Assembly (NCBI RefSeq): GCF_030548175.1
Contig: NZ_JAUORX010000003.1
Coordinates: forward strand, 186,001-250,000
DNA length: 64,000 nucleotides
DNA from: Cognatishimia sp. 1_MG-2023
Lineage (GTDB): Bacteria > Pseudomonadota > Alphaproteobacteria > Rhodobacterales > Rhodobacteraceae
Direction of reading: 5' to 3'
In this document: positions 25,919 through 34,663 of the stretch, in pieces
How the letters are laid out: each line of letters starts with the position of its first letter
Numbering within the stretch: the first letter of the stretch is position 1
Notes under the pieces: generated by a model
Told to the model about the DNA's origin: nothing
Database searches by the model: none
Seen by the model: the letters and a program-made list of their open reading frames with translations, nothing else
Position numbers and translations under genes: made by a program

Positions 25919-28114
25919 TTGGACGAAACTGACTTCTTTGACGAAGGTGCGCTGGTTGGCGTGTTAACCACGCAGCCTTTGGATCGCATACTTGATTACA
26001 AAGCTCCCGCTGGCGGGTGTTGGTTGGGTGCGTTTGTCGAGGTGCCCTTGGGCCCGCGCAAGGTGCTTGGTGTTGTATGGGGCAAAGGGCGGGGCGACTG
26101 GGATATATCCAAAGTACGATCTGTGATCCGTGCGCTGGATGTTGCGCCCATGCGGGACGAGATGCGCAGCTTTGTCGAAAAATCGGCGCAATACACGCTG
26201 ACCTCATTGCCTTCGATGTTGCGTTTGGCGACTCGCGCGCCGGGTCTGTCTGATCCGCCCTCTATGCGAAAAGTTTACCGGTTTGGCGATAAAGAGCCAG
26301 ACCGGCAAACAGATGCCCGAAAGCGTGTTATCGAAACGTTGAAAGAATACGGCGGATTGGCATTCACGTTAAAAGAACTGTCCGAAATGGCTGGGGTAAC
26401 GTCCTCTGTTGTGAAAGGGCTGGTCAAACAAGATGTCGTTTTGGAAGAGAACAGCCCACGTGATCTGCCGTTTCAACGAATGGAACCGGATCACGGTGCG
26501 CGGGAGTTAACGCCCGAGCAAGAAGCCGCTGCGCTTCGATTGCGCGAGGGCATTGAAAGTCAAACATACGGCACCACGCTACTGCGGGGGGTAACCGGTT
26601 CTGGTAAAACCGAAGTTTACCTCGAAGCCATCGCAGATTGCCTGCGGGTTGGGCGACAGGCGCTGGTGTTGTTGCCAGAGATCGCCTTAACCGCCGAGTT
26701 TTTCACGCGGATTGAAGCGCGGTTTGGCGCAAAGCCCGCGGAATGGCACTCTGGCGTGACAATGACAGAGCGGCGGCGCATTTGGAAAATGGTCGGGCAG
26801 GGTGGCGCGCAGGTTGTGATTGGTGCGCGCTCGGCCTTGTTCCTTCCCTTTCAAAATCTGGGCCTGATTGTCGTCGATGAAGAACACGATACGTCCTATA
26901 AGCAAGACGATGGCGTTCTCTATAATGCACGCGACATGGCCGTCCTTCGGGCCAGCCTGTGCGGCGCGCGGGTTGTATTGGCCTCGGCGACGCCGTCGCT
27001 TGAAAGCTGGGCAAATGCAGACGCTGGTAAATACGAACGCCTTGAACTGACCTCACGCTTTGGCCCCGCAGTGATGCCCGATATGCGTGTCATTGATATG
27101 CGCGCAGAATCGCTGCCGTCAGGCACTTGGATCTCACCAACAATGCAGGCCGCCGTTAAAACGCGCATTGAGAAGGGCGAGCAATCGCTGCTGTTTATCA
27201 ACCGTCGTGGCTATGCGCCGGTTACCCTGTGTCGTGCCTGCGGAGAGCAAATCGGTTGTGATCATTGCGATGCGCGAATGGTCGAGCACCGTTTCCTCAA
27301 ACGGCTTTTGTGCCACCAGTGTGGCGAAAGCAAACCCATGCCAGAGGAATGCCCAAGCTGTAAGGTTGAGGGTAAACTTGCCCCGGTCGGCCCCGGTGTC
27401 GAAAGATTGGCCGAAGAAGCCCAGGCGCATTTCCCGGATGCGCGGTTGGCCGTTTTGTCGTCAGACTTGTTTGGTTCTGCACGCGCCCTCAAAGAAGGCA
27501 TTCAGGCGATTGCAGCCGGTGGCGCTGATATTATCATCGGGACACAGTTGGTGGCAAAAGGTCATAACTTCCCATTGCTGACTTTGGTTGGCGTGATCGA
27601 TGCGGATCTTGGCCTTCAAGGGTCGGACTTGCGCGCGGCAGAGCGGACGTTCCAATTGATGCGCCAAGTTGCAGGCCGCGCTGGGCGGTCCGAACGCAAG
27701 GGCACAGCATTGATGCAAAGCTTTCAGCCAGATCACCCGGTGATCCGCGCTATTCTAGCGGGTGACGAAGAAGGGTTTTGGAAGGCTGAAGCCGCAGAGC
27801 GCCAACAAGCAGGCGTTCCACCCTATGGGCGCATGGCTGGGATCATCCTAAGCTCAACCGATGTGCAGGAAATCTTTGACCTCGGGAATGCGCTGGCACG
27901 CAGCGATGGCGCGTTACGGCAGATTGGTGCGCAGGTGTTTGGCCCGGCACCAGCACCCATTGCGCGTGTGCGCGGGCGCCATCGTGTTCGGCTATTGGTC
28001 AAAGCTGATAAAACGGCGCCGCTTCAAGCGGCTCTGTCCAAGTGGATTGGGCAGTTCAAAATCAAAGGCGATATTCGACTGTCCGTCGATATTGATCCTC
28101 AGTCGTTTTTTTAA
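25919..28114 (+). CDS. priA: Primosomal protein N' (PriA helicase)
   Basis: About 731 residues; restarts collapsed replication forks by loading the replicative helicase. Visible parts: N-terminal 3'-end-binding domain (VGVLTTQPLDRILDYKAP), Walker A GVTGSGKTE, the DEEH box (VVDEEHDTSYKQ), and the zinc-binding insert with eight cysteines (CRACGEQIGCDHC ... CHQCGE ... CPSC). The start is uncertain: the frame is open from a TTG at 25862, but the TTG at 25919 is preceded by AGAGG at 5-6 bases and gives the family-like start just before DFFDEGALVGV, so I use it. It is divergent from the aldolase gene with at most 88 bases between them. Confidence 0.92.
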   Translation: MDETDFFDEGALVGVLTTQPLDRILDYKAPAGGCWLGAFVEVPLGPRKVLGVVWGKGRGDWDISKVRSVIRALDVAPMRDEMRSFVEKSAQYTLTSLPSMLRLATRAPGLSDPPSMRKVYRFGDKEPDRQTDARKRVIETLKEYGGLAFTLKELSEMAGVTSSVVKGLVKQDVVLEENSPRDLPFQRMEPDHGARELTPEQEAAALRLREGIESQTYGTTLLRGVTGSGKTEVYLEAIADCLRVGRQALVLLPEIALTAEFFTRIEARFGAKPAEWHSGVTMTERRRIWKMVGQGGAQVVIGARSALFLPFQNLGLIVVDEEHDTSYKQDDGVLYNARDMAVLRASLCGARVVLASATPSLESWANADAGKYERLELTSRFGPAVMPDMRVIDMRAESLPSGTWISPTMQAAVKTRIEKGEQSLLFINRRGYAPVTLCRACGEQIGCDHCDARMVEHRFLKRLLCHQCGESKPMPEECPSCKVEGKLAPVGPGVERLAEEAQAHFPDARLAVLSSDLFGSARALKEGIQAIAAGGADIIIGTQLVAKGHNFPLLTLVGVIDADLGLQGSDLRAAERTFQLMRQVAGRAGRSERKGTALMQSFQPDHPVIRAILAGDEEGFWKAEAAERQQAGVPPYGRMAGIILSSTDVQEIFDLGNALARSDGALRQIGAQVFGPAPAPIARVRGRHRVRLLVKADKTAPLQAALSKWIGQFKIKGDIRLSVDIDPQSFF

Positions 28115-28207
28115 TGTGAATTTGGGGCGTAGGGCCGGTGCAAATTTGCACAGAAACTGGTGCTGAAAATGATCGCTATCTTGCACCTTTGGGTGTAATC
28201 CAAGCCT

Positions 28208-29440
28208 ATGTTTGAAAGAATGCAGCTGGCAGAAGCCACCACCCTTCCGTTTTGGCGCCGACCTGTCACGCTGTTATTCATAATGGCCGCAGCGTTACCA
28301 ATTGCCTTTTCGACGTGGTTTGCGCTGTTGAACAACTTCGTCATCGAGGTCGCCAACTTTGACGGTTCAGACATCGGCTTGTTACACACAATCCGTGAAA
28401 TCCCCGGGTTTCTAGCATTTGGTGTGATCTTTCTCATCATGGTCATGCGCGAGCAAATACTGGGGGTGACCTCGCTCATCCTATTGGGAGTGGCGACTGC
28501 AGTAACCGCGTGGTTCCCAACACTTGGCGGTATCTTGATGATCACCATGCTGAGTTCGATTGGGTTTCATTACTATGAAACGGTAAACCAAAGTCTACAG
28601 CTCCAGTGGTTGGACAAGAAGCGCGCACCCAAAATGCTGGGCTGGATCACGGCCGCGGCCTCTGCCAGCACGATAGTTGTGTATCTTTTGATTATCATGA
28701 CCTGGGAAAGCCTAGGGCTAAGCTACAATTTCGTCTTCCTTGCGACGGGCGGAACAACGGCAGCCTTAGCCTTGTTTCTATTGCTTGCCTTCCCACAATT
28801 CGAAAGCCCAACACCGCAAGTCAAAAAGATGGTGCTGAAAAAGCGCTATTGGCTCTATTACGCCCTGCAATTTATGGCTGGGGCACGTCGGCAAATCTTT
28901 ATCGTCTTTGCCGGCTTCATGATGGTCGAAAAGTTCGGCTTCGAAGTGCATGAACTTACGGGGCTTTATTTGATAAACCTCGTGGCCAATATGATCTTTG
29001 CGCCAATGGTCGGTGGAATCGTTCATCGTTTCGGCGAACAGCGCACATTGCTGGTCGAGTACATAGGCCTCGTCGCGGTGTTCCTCGCTTACGGAGGCAT
29101 CTATTTCTTCGAATGGGGCGTGATGTTGGCGATGGTGCTTTACGTTGTGGACCATCTGCTTTTCTCCATGGCGCTTGCGCTTAAAACCTACTTCCAGAAA
29201 ATCGCAGAACCGCAGGATATTGCGCCGACTGCAGCAGTGGCCTTTACCATCAACCATATTGCAGCTGTTTTCCTGCCCGTGCTTCTTGGTATTCTTTGGT
29301 TGGCGTCACCTGCCGCGGTCTTTGCTTTTGCTTCAATGATGGCCGCCGCATCATTTGGATTGGCTTTGATGATCCCACGGCATCCGCAGATAGGCCACGA
29401 AACCCGTTTCCAAGAAGCAGGACCGCTTCCTGCGGAGTAA
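28208..29440 (+). CDS. Major facilitator superfamily transporter, substrate unknown
   Basis: 410-residue inner-membrane carrier with about 12 hydrophobic spans split by a basic central loop near 195-215 (TPQVKKMVLKKR). The general MFS layout is clear but the classical motif A between spans 2 and 3 is not well conserved, so subfamily and substrate cannot be read. The ATG at 28208 is followed by a 17-residue cytoplasmic leader; a second ATG five codons on is possible. It lies 93 bases downstream of priA and 59 bases upstream of prmA on the same strand, without an evident functional tie. Confidence 0.8.
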   Translation: MFERMQLAEATTLPFWRRPVTLLFIMAAALPIAFSTWFALLNNFVIEVANFDGSDIGLLHTIREIPGFLAFGVIFLIMVMREQILGVTSLILLGVATAVTAWFPTLGGILMITMLSSIGFHYYETVNQSLQLQWLDKKRAPKMLGWITAAASASTIVVYLLIIMTWESLGLSYNFVFLATGGTTAALALFLLLAFPQFESPTPQVKKMVLKKRYWLYYALQFMAGARRQIFIVFAGFMMVEKFGFEVHELTGLYLINLVANMIFAPMVGGIVHRFGEQRTLLVEYIGLVAVFLAYGGIYFFEWGVMLAMVLYVVDHLLFSMALALKTYFQKIAEPQDIAPTAAVAFTINHIAAVFLPVLLGILWLASPAAVFAFASMMAAASFGLALMIPRHPQIGHETRFQEAGPLPAE

Positions 29441-29499
29441 CGCTTGACCTTAGGGCGAGGGCGCTCTAGGCCGCTGATATGTTGACTGGAGCCTGAAGA

Positions 29500-30369
29500 A
29501 TGCCAACTTTTACTGCCCTAACGACCCTCGTCGGAAAAGACGCCGCTGATCGTCTCGGCGAAGCGATGGAAAACCTGTACCCAGAGCCAACAGGCGTTGG
29601 TGTCTTTGAAATCGAAGATGGTTCAGGTCTATGGGAAGTCGGTGCCTATTTTACCGAAGCTCCAGATGAAACCGAATTGGCCCTGTTACAGGTCGCCTTT
29701 GGGGCAAAGCCCTTTGCTGTTTCTGAATTGCCCGAAGTGGATTGGGTTTCAAAGGTCAAACGCGAATTGTCCCCTGTTCAAGCAGGCCGCTTCTTTGTGT
29801 ATGGCAGCCATGACGCTGATCAAGTTCCTGCAGACGCAGAGCCGCTTTTGATTGAGGCTGCTATGGCCTTTGGAACGGGGCATCATGGCACTACGCTTGG
29901 TTGCCTCAAAGCATTGGATCGTTTGGCCAACGAAGGCTTTGTTGGTGCAAATGTGGCCGACGTTGGCTGTGGGACTGCTGTCTTGGGCATGGCCGCTGCG
30001 CGCATCTGGGCCAATCCGGTCATGGCCAGCGACATTGATCAAGTGGCAGTGGACGTGGCCGAGGCTAACGTCAAAGCCAACGACCTGGTTGATCGCGTGC
30101 TTTGCGTAGAGGCCGCTGGCTTTGATCACCCTGATCTTATCGCGAAGGCACCATTTGATTTGGTCTTTGCTAATATCCTAAAAGCACCGCTCATTATGTT
30201 GGCTCCTGATATGGGCAACTACATTGCAGCAGCTGGTCACGCCATTCTATCTGGTATTCTGAACGAGCAAGCCGACGAAGTCGTCGCGGCTTATCAAGCG
30301 GCTGGCTTTGATGTGCATACTCGCGAAGAGATCGGCGAGTGGACGACTTTGACGCTCACGCGCGGCTGA
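29500..30369 (+). CDS. prmA: Ribosomal protein L11 methyltransferase PrmA
   Basis: 289-residue SAM-dependent enzyme trimethylating ribosomal protein L11. An N-terminal substrate-recognition domain (to about 110) is followed by the Rossmann methyltransferase domain: AFGTGHHGTTLGCL, the SAM loop VADVGCGTAVLGMAAA (about 150-165), and the FANILKAPLIML motif, a family hallmark (NI-x-P-type active site). Length is normal. A strong terminator follows directly after the stop. Confidence 0.93.
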   Translation: MPTFTALTTLVGKDAADRLGEAMENLYPEPTGVGVFEIEDGSGLWEVGAYFTEAPDETELALLQVAFGAKPFAVSELPEVDWVSKVKRELSPVQAGRFFVYGSHDADQVPADAEPLLIEAAMAFGTGHHGTTLGCLKALDRLANEGFVGANVADVGCGTAVLGMAAARIWANPVMASDIDQVAVDVAEANVKANDLVDRVLCVEAAGFDHPDLIAKAPFDLVFANILKAPLIMLAPDMGNYIAAAGHAILSGILNEQADEVVAAYQAAGFDVHTREEIGEWTTLTLTRG

Positions 30370-30392
30370 CGCGATTCGCTAGCCTTTAAAGT

Positions 30393-30418
30393 AAAGCGGC
30401 CTTTGGGCCGCTTTTTTT
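30393..30418 (+). terminator. Rho-independent terminator after prmA
   Basis: AAAGCGGCC (30393-30401) and GGCCGCTTT (30406-30414) form a perfect 9-bp stem with a TTTG loop, followed by a run of T to 30418. It lies 24 bases after the prmA stop. Confidence 0.9.
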
Positions 30419-30559
30419 ATGCCGTCTTGCGTCCAAATGAGCCTCGATAGCGGTGCAAATCAGGCCATTTTATGAAAATCGTGCCCTGTTGCCATAGTTT
30501 CGCCACATTTTTGGGGGAATGTGGCCTTGTTTGGTGGGGGCCAAACTTAGTGTGTTGCC

Positions 30560-30907
30560 ATGTCCTATCAAAGTGATGATTTTTCCCATCGCCTGCGCCG
30601 CTTGAATAAGAAGCGCCGTAAGGATCTTAAAAAATCCCGTTCCGCATTCGTTGACAGCGATGGCTACGTGATTGTGCGTGGCTACGAGCAGCGTCGTGGC
30701 ATTCCAATGCTTGGCTTGATGCTTTTGGCTGTAGGCTTTTTTGGTCTCAAAGGGGCCATGATGGCGCAGCTAGGCGATGCCAATTATACGCAAAAAATTG
30801 AATCTTTAGGTGAATCTGAATCCAGCGTTGCTGTTGTCGGCGTTTGGACGATGCAACCAGATCCTGTTTCATCTTTTGTCGCGGATCAGCTGAGGGGGCT
30901 GCTCTAA
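30560..30907 (+). CDS. Small single-span membrane protein, unknown function
   Basis: 115 residues that I do not recognise by name. The first 45 residues are very basic (LRRLNKKRRKDLKKSR), then one membrane span at about 49-70 (PMLGLMLLAVGFFGLKGAMMA), then an acidic/polar 45-residue tail. By the positive-inside rule the N-terminus is cytoplasmic and the tail periplasmic. Flanked by the prmA terminator upstream and a strong bidirectional terminator downstream, it is a one-gene unit. Similar small proteins occur near prmA in other Rhodobacteraceae as far as I recall, but no role is known. Confidence 0.65.
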   Translation: MSYQSDDFSHRLRRLNKKRRKDLKKSRSAFVDSDGYVIVRGYEQRRGIPMLGLMLLAVGFFGLKGAMMAQLGDANYTQKIESLGESESSVAVVGVWTMQPDPVSSFVADQLRGLL

Positions 30908-30948
30908 GACATTGATGACCTTCTCGGGTTTCCAATACGCAGGATCCA

Positions 30949-30984
30949 AAAAAACCGCAACTGCCTAGCAGTTGCGGTTTTTCT
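30949..30984. terminator. Bidirectional rho-independent terminator
   Basis: AACCGCAACTG (30953-30963) pairs perfectly with CAGTTGCGGTT (30969-30979) around a CCTAG loop, with A-run on the left and T-run on the right, so it can stop transcripts from both the small membrane protein gene (plus) and the DUF1127 gene (minus). Confidence 0.92.
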
Positions 30985-31008
30985 ATTACCGAAATCGCTC
31001 TGTGCGAT

Positions 31009-31200
31009 TTATTTGATGGAGTGGATGTCTCCACGAACCAGACCGATGTCTAGCAGCTCACGATCAGATAGTTGTGACAGAGCAGAGCGTGTACGACGCG
31101 CCTCGTTCCATGCCAAAACGGCTGCGAATAGGGATGCGAAGGACAGGCCGACACGGCCAGCAAATGCGGTTTGAACGCGGGTGGTTTCAAAAGCGGCCAT
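31009..31200 (-). CDS. DUF1127 (YjiS-like) small protein
   Basis: 63-residue protein ending in the DUF1127 motif: a C-terminal helix-turn pattern LSQLSDRELLDIGLVRGDI, preceded by a short hydrophobic stretch (SFASLFAAVLAW) and an Arg-rich linker (NEARRTRSA). The Arg-rich helix is the conserved core of YjiS-like proteins, some of which bind RNA or tune phosphate and carbon metabolism in other alphaproteobacteria. AAGGAAC lies before the ATG at 31198-31200. The upstream 270 bases to ruvC are AT-rich and presumably hold both promoters. Confidence 0.85.
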   Translation of the reverse strand: MAAFETTRVQTAFAGRVGLSFASLFAAVLAWNEARRTRSALSQLSDRELLDIGLVRGDIHSIK

Positions 31201-31473
31201 ATCTTTGTTCCTTTGATAAGTTTATGGTCATTGATTTCGTAAGCCCGATTTAGGAGCGAATTGCTTACGAAACAAGCAATTTGAAAACATGGCCGATATG
31301 CATTTTTTGCATATCGAATTTTGCGTCTAAGGTATTGATTTTTTGTGTTATTTTTTAAAAATTTACTTTTTGAACCTGTGGCGGAAATACAATTCATAGA
31401 AAGCTGCTTGGTATTTGTTCTTGTTTTGTGCTAGCGATTAACAAAACGCCGAAAAAAGGCAGGAGCAGGCAAT

Positions 31474-31980
31474 ATGCGCGTATTAGGAATCGATCCCGGT
31501 CTACGTAACATGGGATGGGGCGTCATTGATGTTGCGGGAAGCCGTATCAGCCATGTCGCAAATGGGATTTGCCATTCAACCGGTGATGATCTCGCGCAAA
31601 GGCTTCTCTCTTTATATGACCAGCTGACCGATGTTGTGCATCAGTTTCAGCCAGACCATGCCGCGATTGAGCAGACCTTTGTGAACAAAGACGGGGCTGG
31701 CACGTTGAAACTTGGTCAAGCGCGCGGGATTGCACTTTTGGTTCCGGCGCAGGCTGGGCTAACGATTGGGGAATATGCCCCCAACAAAGTGAAAAAGACC
31801 GTTGTTGGTGTTGGGCATGCTGAAAAGCATCAGGTCGAACATATGGTAAAGCTTCAATTACCCGGTGTGCAGATTAAAGGCGCAGATGCGGCAGATGCTC
31901 TGGCCATTGCGATTTGTCATGCGCATTATGCGAAAGCAGCCGGTGGGCTGGAGAAAGCCCTAAGGAGAGCGGGTGCATGA
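31474..31980 (+). CDS. ruvC: Holliday junction resolvase RuvC
   Basis: 168-residue endonuclease that cuts Holliday junctions. The RNase H-like fold opens with [16 protein letters not shown] (catalytic Asp7); Glu in AAIEQTFVN near 68 and the C-terminal acidic pair in [15 protein letters not shown] near 141-144 complete the site. An AGGAG site precedes the ATG. The stop overlaps the ruvA start (ATGA). First gene of ruvCAB. Confidence 0.95.
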   Translation: MRVLGIDPGLRNMGWGVIDVAGSRISHVANGICHSTGDDLAQRLLSLYDQLTDVVHQFQPDHAAIEQTFVNKDGAGTLKLGQARGIALLVPAQAGLTIGEYAPNKVKKTVVGVGHAEKHQVEHMVKLQLPGVQIKGADAADALAIAICHAHYAKAAGGLEKALRRAGA

Positions 31981-32663
31981 TCGGAAAGATTTCAGGTCGC
32001 ATTGAGTATCGCACAACAGACCACGTGCTTATCGATGTCAGGGGCGTAGGTTATATCGTCTACTGTTCCGAACGCACCTTGATGGAAATGCCCGCAAATG
32101 GTGAAGTTGTCGCGCTGTATACTGAAATGCTTGTGCGCGAAGATCTGATGCAGCTCTTTGGCTTTACCACTTTGTTTGAGAAAGAATGGCATCGGTTGTT
32201 GATCTCTGTGCAAGGCATCGGCGCTAAGGCGTCATTGGCGATCTTAAGCAGCCTAGGTCCAGAAGGTGTTGGACGTGCAATTGCGCTGGGGGACATCCCT
32301 GCGATCAAGGCGGCCAAAGGTATTGGCCCTAAAACCGCGCAACGTGTTGTGCATGAGTTAAAAGACAAAGCACCCGCCGTCATGGCTTTGGGCGGTTCGT
32401 TGCAAGACGCAACGGGGGATGCGCCGGCGCAAGTGGATGATGTGATTGAACCGGCAGTCTCGCCGGCGCCTGCACGTAAAGCGCCTGCTGCCCCAAAAGC
32501 TGGGGTTGCGGCGCAGGCGGAAGCTTTGTCGGCTTTGTCGAATTTGGGATATGGTCCCGGAGATGCGGCGTCGGCAGTGGCGCAGGCTTCTGGGGATGAC
32601 CCTGATCTGGATACCAGCGGATTGATCCGGGCTGCTTTGCGGCTTTTGGCGCCGAAGGGATAA
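31977..32663 (+). CDS. ruvA: Holliday junction DNA helicase subunit RuvA
   Basis: 228-residue junction-binding subunit. The OB-fold domain starts [17 protein letters not shown], followed by two helix-hairpin-helix motifs ([31 protein letters not shown]) and the RuvB-binding C-terminal domain ([16 protein letters not shown]). The linker around 140-180 is Ala/Pro-rich and somewhat long. The start ATG is set by the ATGA overlap with ruvC; a longer reading from 31914 is only ruvC sequence in another frame. Confidence 0.95.
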   Translation: MIGKISGRIEYRTTDHVLIDVRGVGYIVYCSERTLMEMPANGEVVALYTEMLVREDLMQLFGFTTLFEKEWHRLLISVQGIGAKASLAILSSLGPEGVGRAIALGDIPAIKAAKGIGPKTAQRVVHELKDKAPAVMALGGSLQDATGDAPAQVDDVIEPAVSPAPARKAPAAPKAGVAAQAEALSALSNLGYGPGDAASAVAQASGDDPDLDTSGLIRAALRLLAPKG

Positions 32664-32666
32664 GTC

Positions 32667-33695
32667 ATGGAAACGCCTGATCCAACATTGCGTCCTGAAC
32701 CTCAGTCCGGGGATGCGGACCGTGCTTTGCGGCCGCAGGGCCTTGGCGAGTTCATTGGCCAAGCCGAAGCGCGTGCGAACCTAAAGGTCTTTATTGAATC
32801 CGCGCGTCAGCGTGGGCAGGCGATGGATCATACTTTGTTTCATGGCCCCCCGGGTTTGGGGAAGACCACCCTTGCGCAGATTATGGCGCGGGAATTGGGG
32901 GTGAACTTTCGGATGACATCTGGTCCAGTCCTTGCAAAAGCGGGGGATTTGGCAGCTATTCTGACAAATCTTGAGGCGCGGGATGTTTTGTTTATCGACG
33001 AAATTCATCGTCTCAATCCGGTCGTTGAAGAAATCCTTTATCCAGCGATGGAGGACTTTGAACTTGATCTTGTGATCGGCGAAGGGCCTGCTGCGCGGAC
33101 AGTTCGTATTGAATTACAACCGTTTACACTGGTTGGGGCGACGACACGGTTGGGATTGCTGACCACGCCTTTGCGGGATCGATTTGGGATTCCGACGCGG
33201 TTGCAGTTCTACACCGAAGACGAATTGAACGAGATCGTCACCAAAAACGCCCGTAAACTCGGCGTTCCAACCGAAGAGGGTGGCGCGCGTGAGATTGCGC
33301 GGCGTTCGCGTGGGACGCCACGGATTGCGGGGCGGTTGTTACGACGGGTTGTGGACTTTGCCCTTGTTGAGGGGAATGGCCGTATTTCACATGAGCTCGC
33401 CGATGGGGCGTTGACCCGACTTGGGGTGGATAACCTAGGTCTTGATGGCGCTGACCGCCGCTATCTACGCTTTATTGCAGAGAATTATGCGGGTGGCCCT
33501 GTTGGGGTAGAGACCATTGCAGCCGCTCTAAGCGAGAGCCGGGATGCGATTGAAGAGGTGATTGAACCGTTTCTTTTGCAGCAGGGGTTGATCCAACGCA
33601 CGCCACGCGGACGGATGCTGGCGCAGAAGTCTTGGCAGCATTTGGGGTTATCGCAGCCGAAACCCGCCAAGAGCACAGACGACCTGTTTGAATAG
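32667..33695 (+). CDS. ruvB: Holliday junction branch migration ATPase RuvB
   Basis: 342-residue AAA+ motor of the RuvABC complex. Walker [10 protein letters not shown], Walker B FIDEIHRL, sensor-type stretch [19 protein letters not shown] with arginine finger region, and the C-terminal winged helix ([21 protein letters not shown]) are present. It follows ruvA by three bases. A repeat-rich non-coding stretch follows the stop. Confidence 0.96.
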   Translation: METPDPTLRPEPQSGDADRALRPQGLGEFIGQAEARANLKVFIESARQRGQAMDHTLFHGPPGLGKTTLAQIMARELGVNFRMTSGPVLAKAGDLAAILTNLEARDVLFIDEIHRLNPVVEEILYPAMEDFELDLVIGEGPAARTVRIELQPFTLVGATTRLGLLTTPLRDRFGIPTRLQFYTEDELNEIVTKNARKLGVPTEEGGAREIARRSRGTPRIAGRLLRRVVDFALVEGNGRISHELADGALTRLGVDNLGLDGADRRYLRFIAENYAGGPVGVETIAAALSESRDAIEEVIEPFLLQQGLIQRTPRGRMLAQKSWQHLGLSQPKPAKSTDDLFE

Positions 33696-33744
33696 GATAG
33701 GTTTCGCGGCGAAACGGTTGCGCATCCTGCGCACGGATACCGAA

Positions 33745-33797
33745 CATCTGGTTAATGTGGAAATTCGTACGATTCACGGGGTGAAACGTACGTTTGA
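33745..33797 (+). repeat. Dispersed palindromic repeat, family B, copy 1
   Basis: Starts TGGTTAATGTGGAAATTCG and contains two CGTACG palindromes flanking a GTGAAA-type centre, so the transcript can fold into a hairpin. A second copy with about 80 percent identity by eye lies at 62385-62442, same strand. Both lie immediately downstream of a plus-strand gene, so a role at 3' ends of transcripts is possible. Resembles a REP-like family of Rhodobacteraceae. Confidence 0.75.
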
Positions 33798-33804
33798 GTT
33801 TGCG

Positions 33805-33877
33805 TGGGGCTTTGCCCCCTTGGCCCCCCTGACGGGATGGCCAATTCCCCCAGAGTATTTTTGGGAAAGATGAAGAG
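33805..33877 (+). repeat. Dispersed intergenic repeat, family A, copy 2
   Basis: Shares with the copy at 25094-25164 the hairpin GGGGC-TTT-GCCCC and the string CCCCCAGAGTATTTTTGG followed by AAAGATGAAGAGG. The middle differs by substitutions and a small length change, as expected for old copies. Confidence 0.75.
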
Positions 33878-34040
33878 GGGGCTAGGTGGTGTTGGTGTCG
33901 TGGTTGAGGTGTGTTGGTAAACGGGGGCTATGCGGACAAAGCGAGCTTTCACAGCAGTTCCGCTAAGGTCTGCTTTTCTAACAGCTCAACTTATGGTCAT
34001 CGCAGGTCTTGTGGGCGGGCCCATTGCCTGAAGCGGGATG

Positions 34041-34322
34041 CTAGAAATCGTCAAATTCCGGAACATTTCCAAGCCGTATAAGGAAGTTCGGTAATCCGAC
34101 TTCACCACTGTCTGGGTCTTCATGAATCATGTAGGCATCCGCACCAGCGCAATCCTCGGATTGCGCCTCCCGCTCGGCTCTATTCTGAGCTTCTGCTGCT
34201 GTTGAATATTGAAATTGCTTACCAATCTTCAAGCTTGCTTGCCCGTGCTGACCGGGCTTCTGTTCCACATATGTCTGACAGATATAGTGAACTTTTGTGG
34301 TGCTCTCGTCTGCGTGGGTCAT
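34041..34322 (-). CDS. Small hypothetical protein
   Basis: 93 residues, soluble, acidic C-terminus, not recognised with a named function. It has an aromatic/hydrophilic start (KVHYICQTYVEQKPG), a middle helix rich in Ala/Glu/Arg (TAAEAQNRAEREAQS) and an Asp-rich end (DPDSGEVGLPNF ... EFDDF). The start is supported by AAAGGA seven bases before the ATG at 34320-34322. Codon use looks like that of the neighbours. Between it and the next upstream small gene are 101 bases; both are minus-strand and may be independent. Confidence 0.6.
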   Translation of the reverse strand: MTHADESTTKVHYICQTYVEQKPGQHGQASLKIGKQFQYSTAAEAQNRAEREAQSEDCAGADAYMIHEDPDSGEVGLPNFLIRLGNVPEFDDF

Positions 34323-34423
34323 AGGTAGATCCTTTGCGCGTGTTGTAGCGCGCCCGAAGCTTGATAGGAATGGGCAACAGGTGTGTTATCGACAAGAGCG
34401 GCCCGGGTAGAACTTGGCGTGTT

Positions 34424-34615
34424 TTACCGCGTCGGCTTTGCCGGAGTGTTGGCTTCGCGTTCGAGGCGAGCAATCCGCAAGCGGTCGTTTTTGGCTTGCT
34501 GTTTCTGAGCCTCTTCTTCGACCATCTTTCGAACGATCCGGGTCGTCTTATCCATTGGCGTTTCTGCTTTGGGAACTTGCGCTTTGAACACGCTTGTTTT
34601 TGTCAGCTTTGCCAT
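34424..34615 (-). CDS. Small basic helical protein, unknown function
   Basis: 63 residues, strongly charged and predicted helical: an N-terminal Lys-rich part (MAKLTKTSVFKAQVPK) and a long charged helix (VRKMVEEEAQKQQAKNDRLRIARLEREAN). GGAG precedes the ATG at 34613-34615 at a good distance, which is the main support for a real gene. No catalytic motif or membrane segment. Function unknown; a nucleic-acid or protein-binding helix is the only thing the composition suggests. Confidence 0.6.
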   Translation of the reverse strand: MAKLTKTSVFKAQVPKAETPMDKTTRIVRKMVEEEAQKQQAKNDRLRIARLEREANTPAKPTR

Positions 34616-34663
34616 TTGAGTTTCTCCTTCTGATTTTACCTGAGCGCGTGTAAATCGGGGCGC

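Larger units (their letters stand above)
33696..34040. other. Gene-free stretch holding two repeats
   Basis: About 345 bases after ruvB hold one copy each of two dispersed repeat families (33745-33797 and 33805-33877). The open frame crossing them starts inside ruvB and is made of repeat sequence, so I do not treat it as a gene. From 33880 to 34040 I see nothing recognisable. Confidence 0.6.

Noticed and set aside
33688-33873. A 61-codon frame after ruvB
   Set aside because: It starts inside ruvB and consists of the two dispersed repeats, so it is not a gene.
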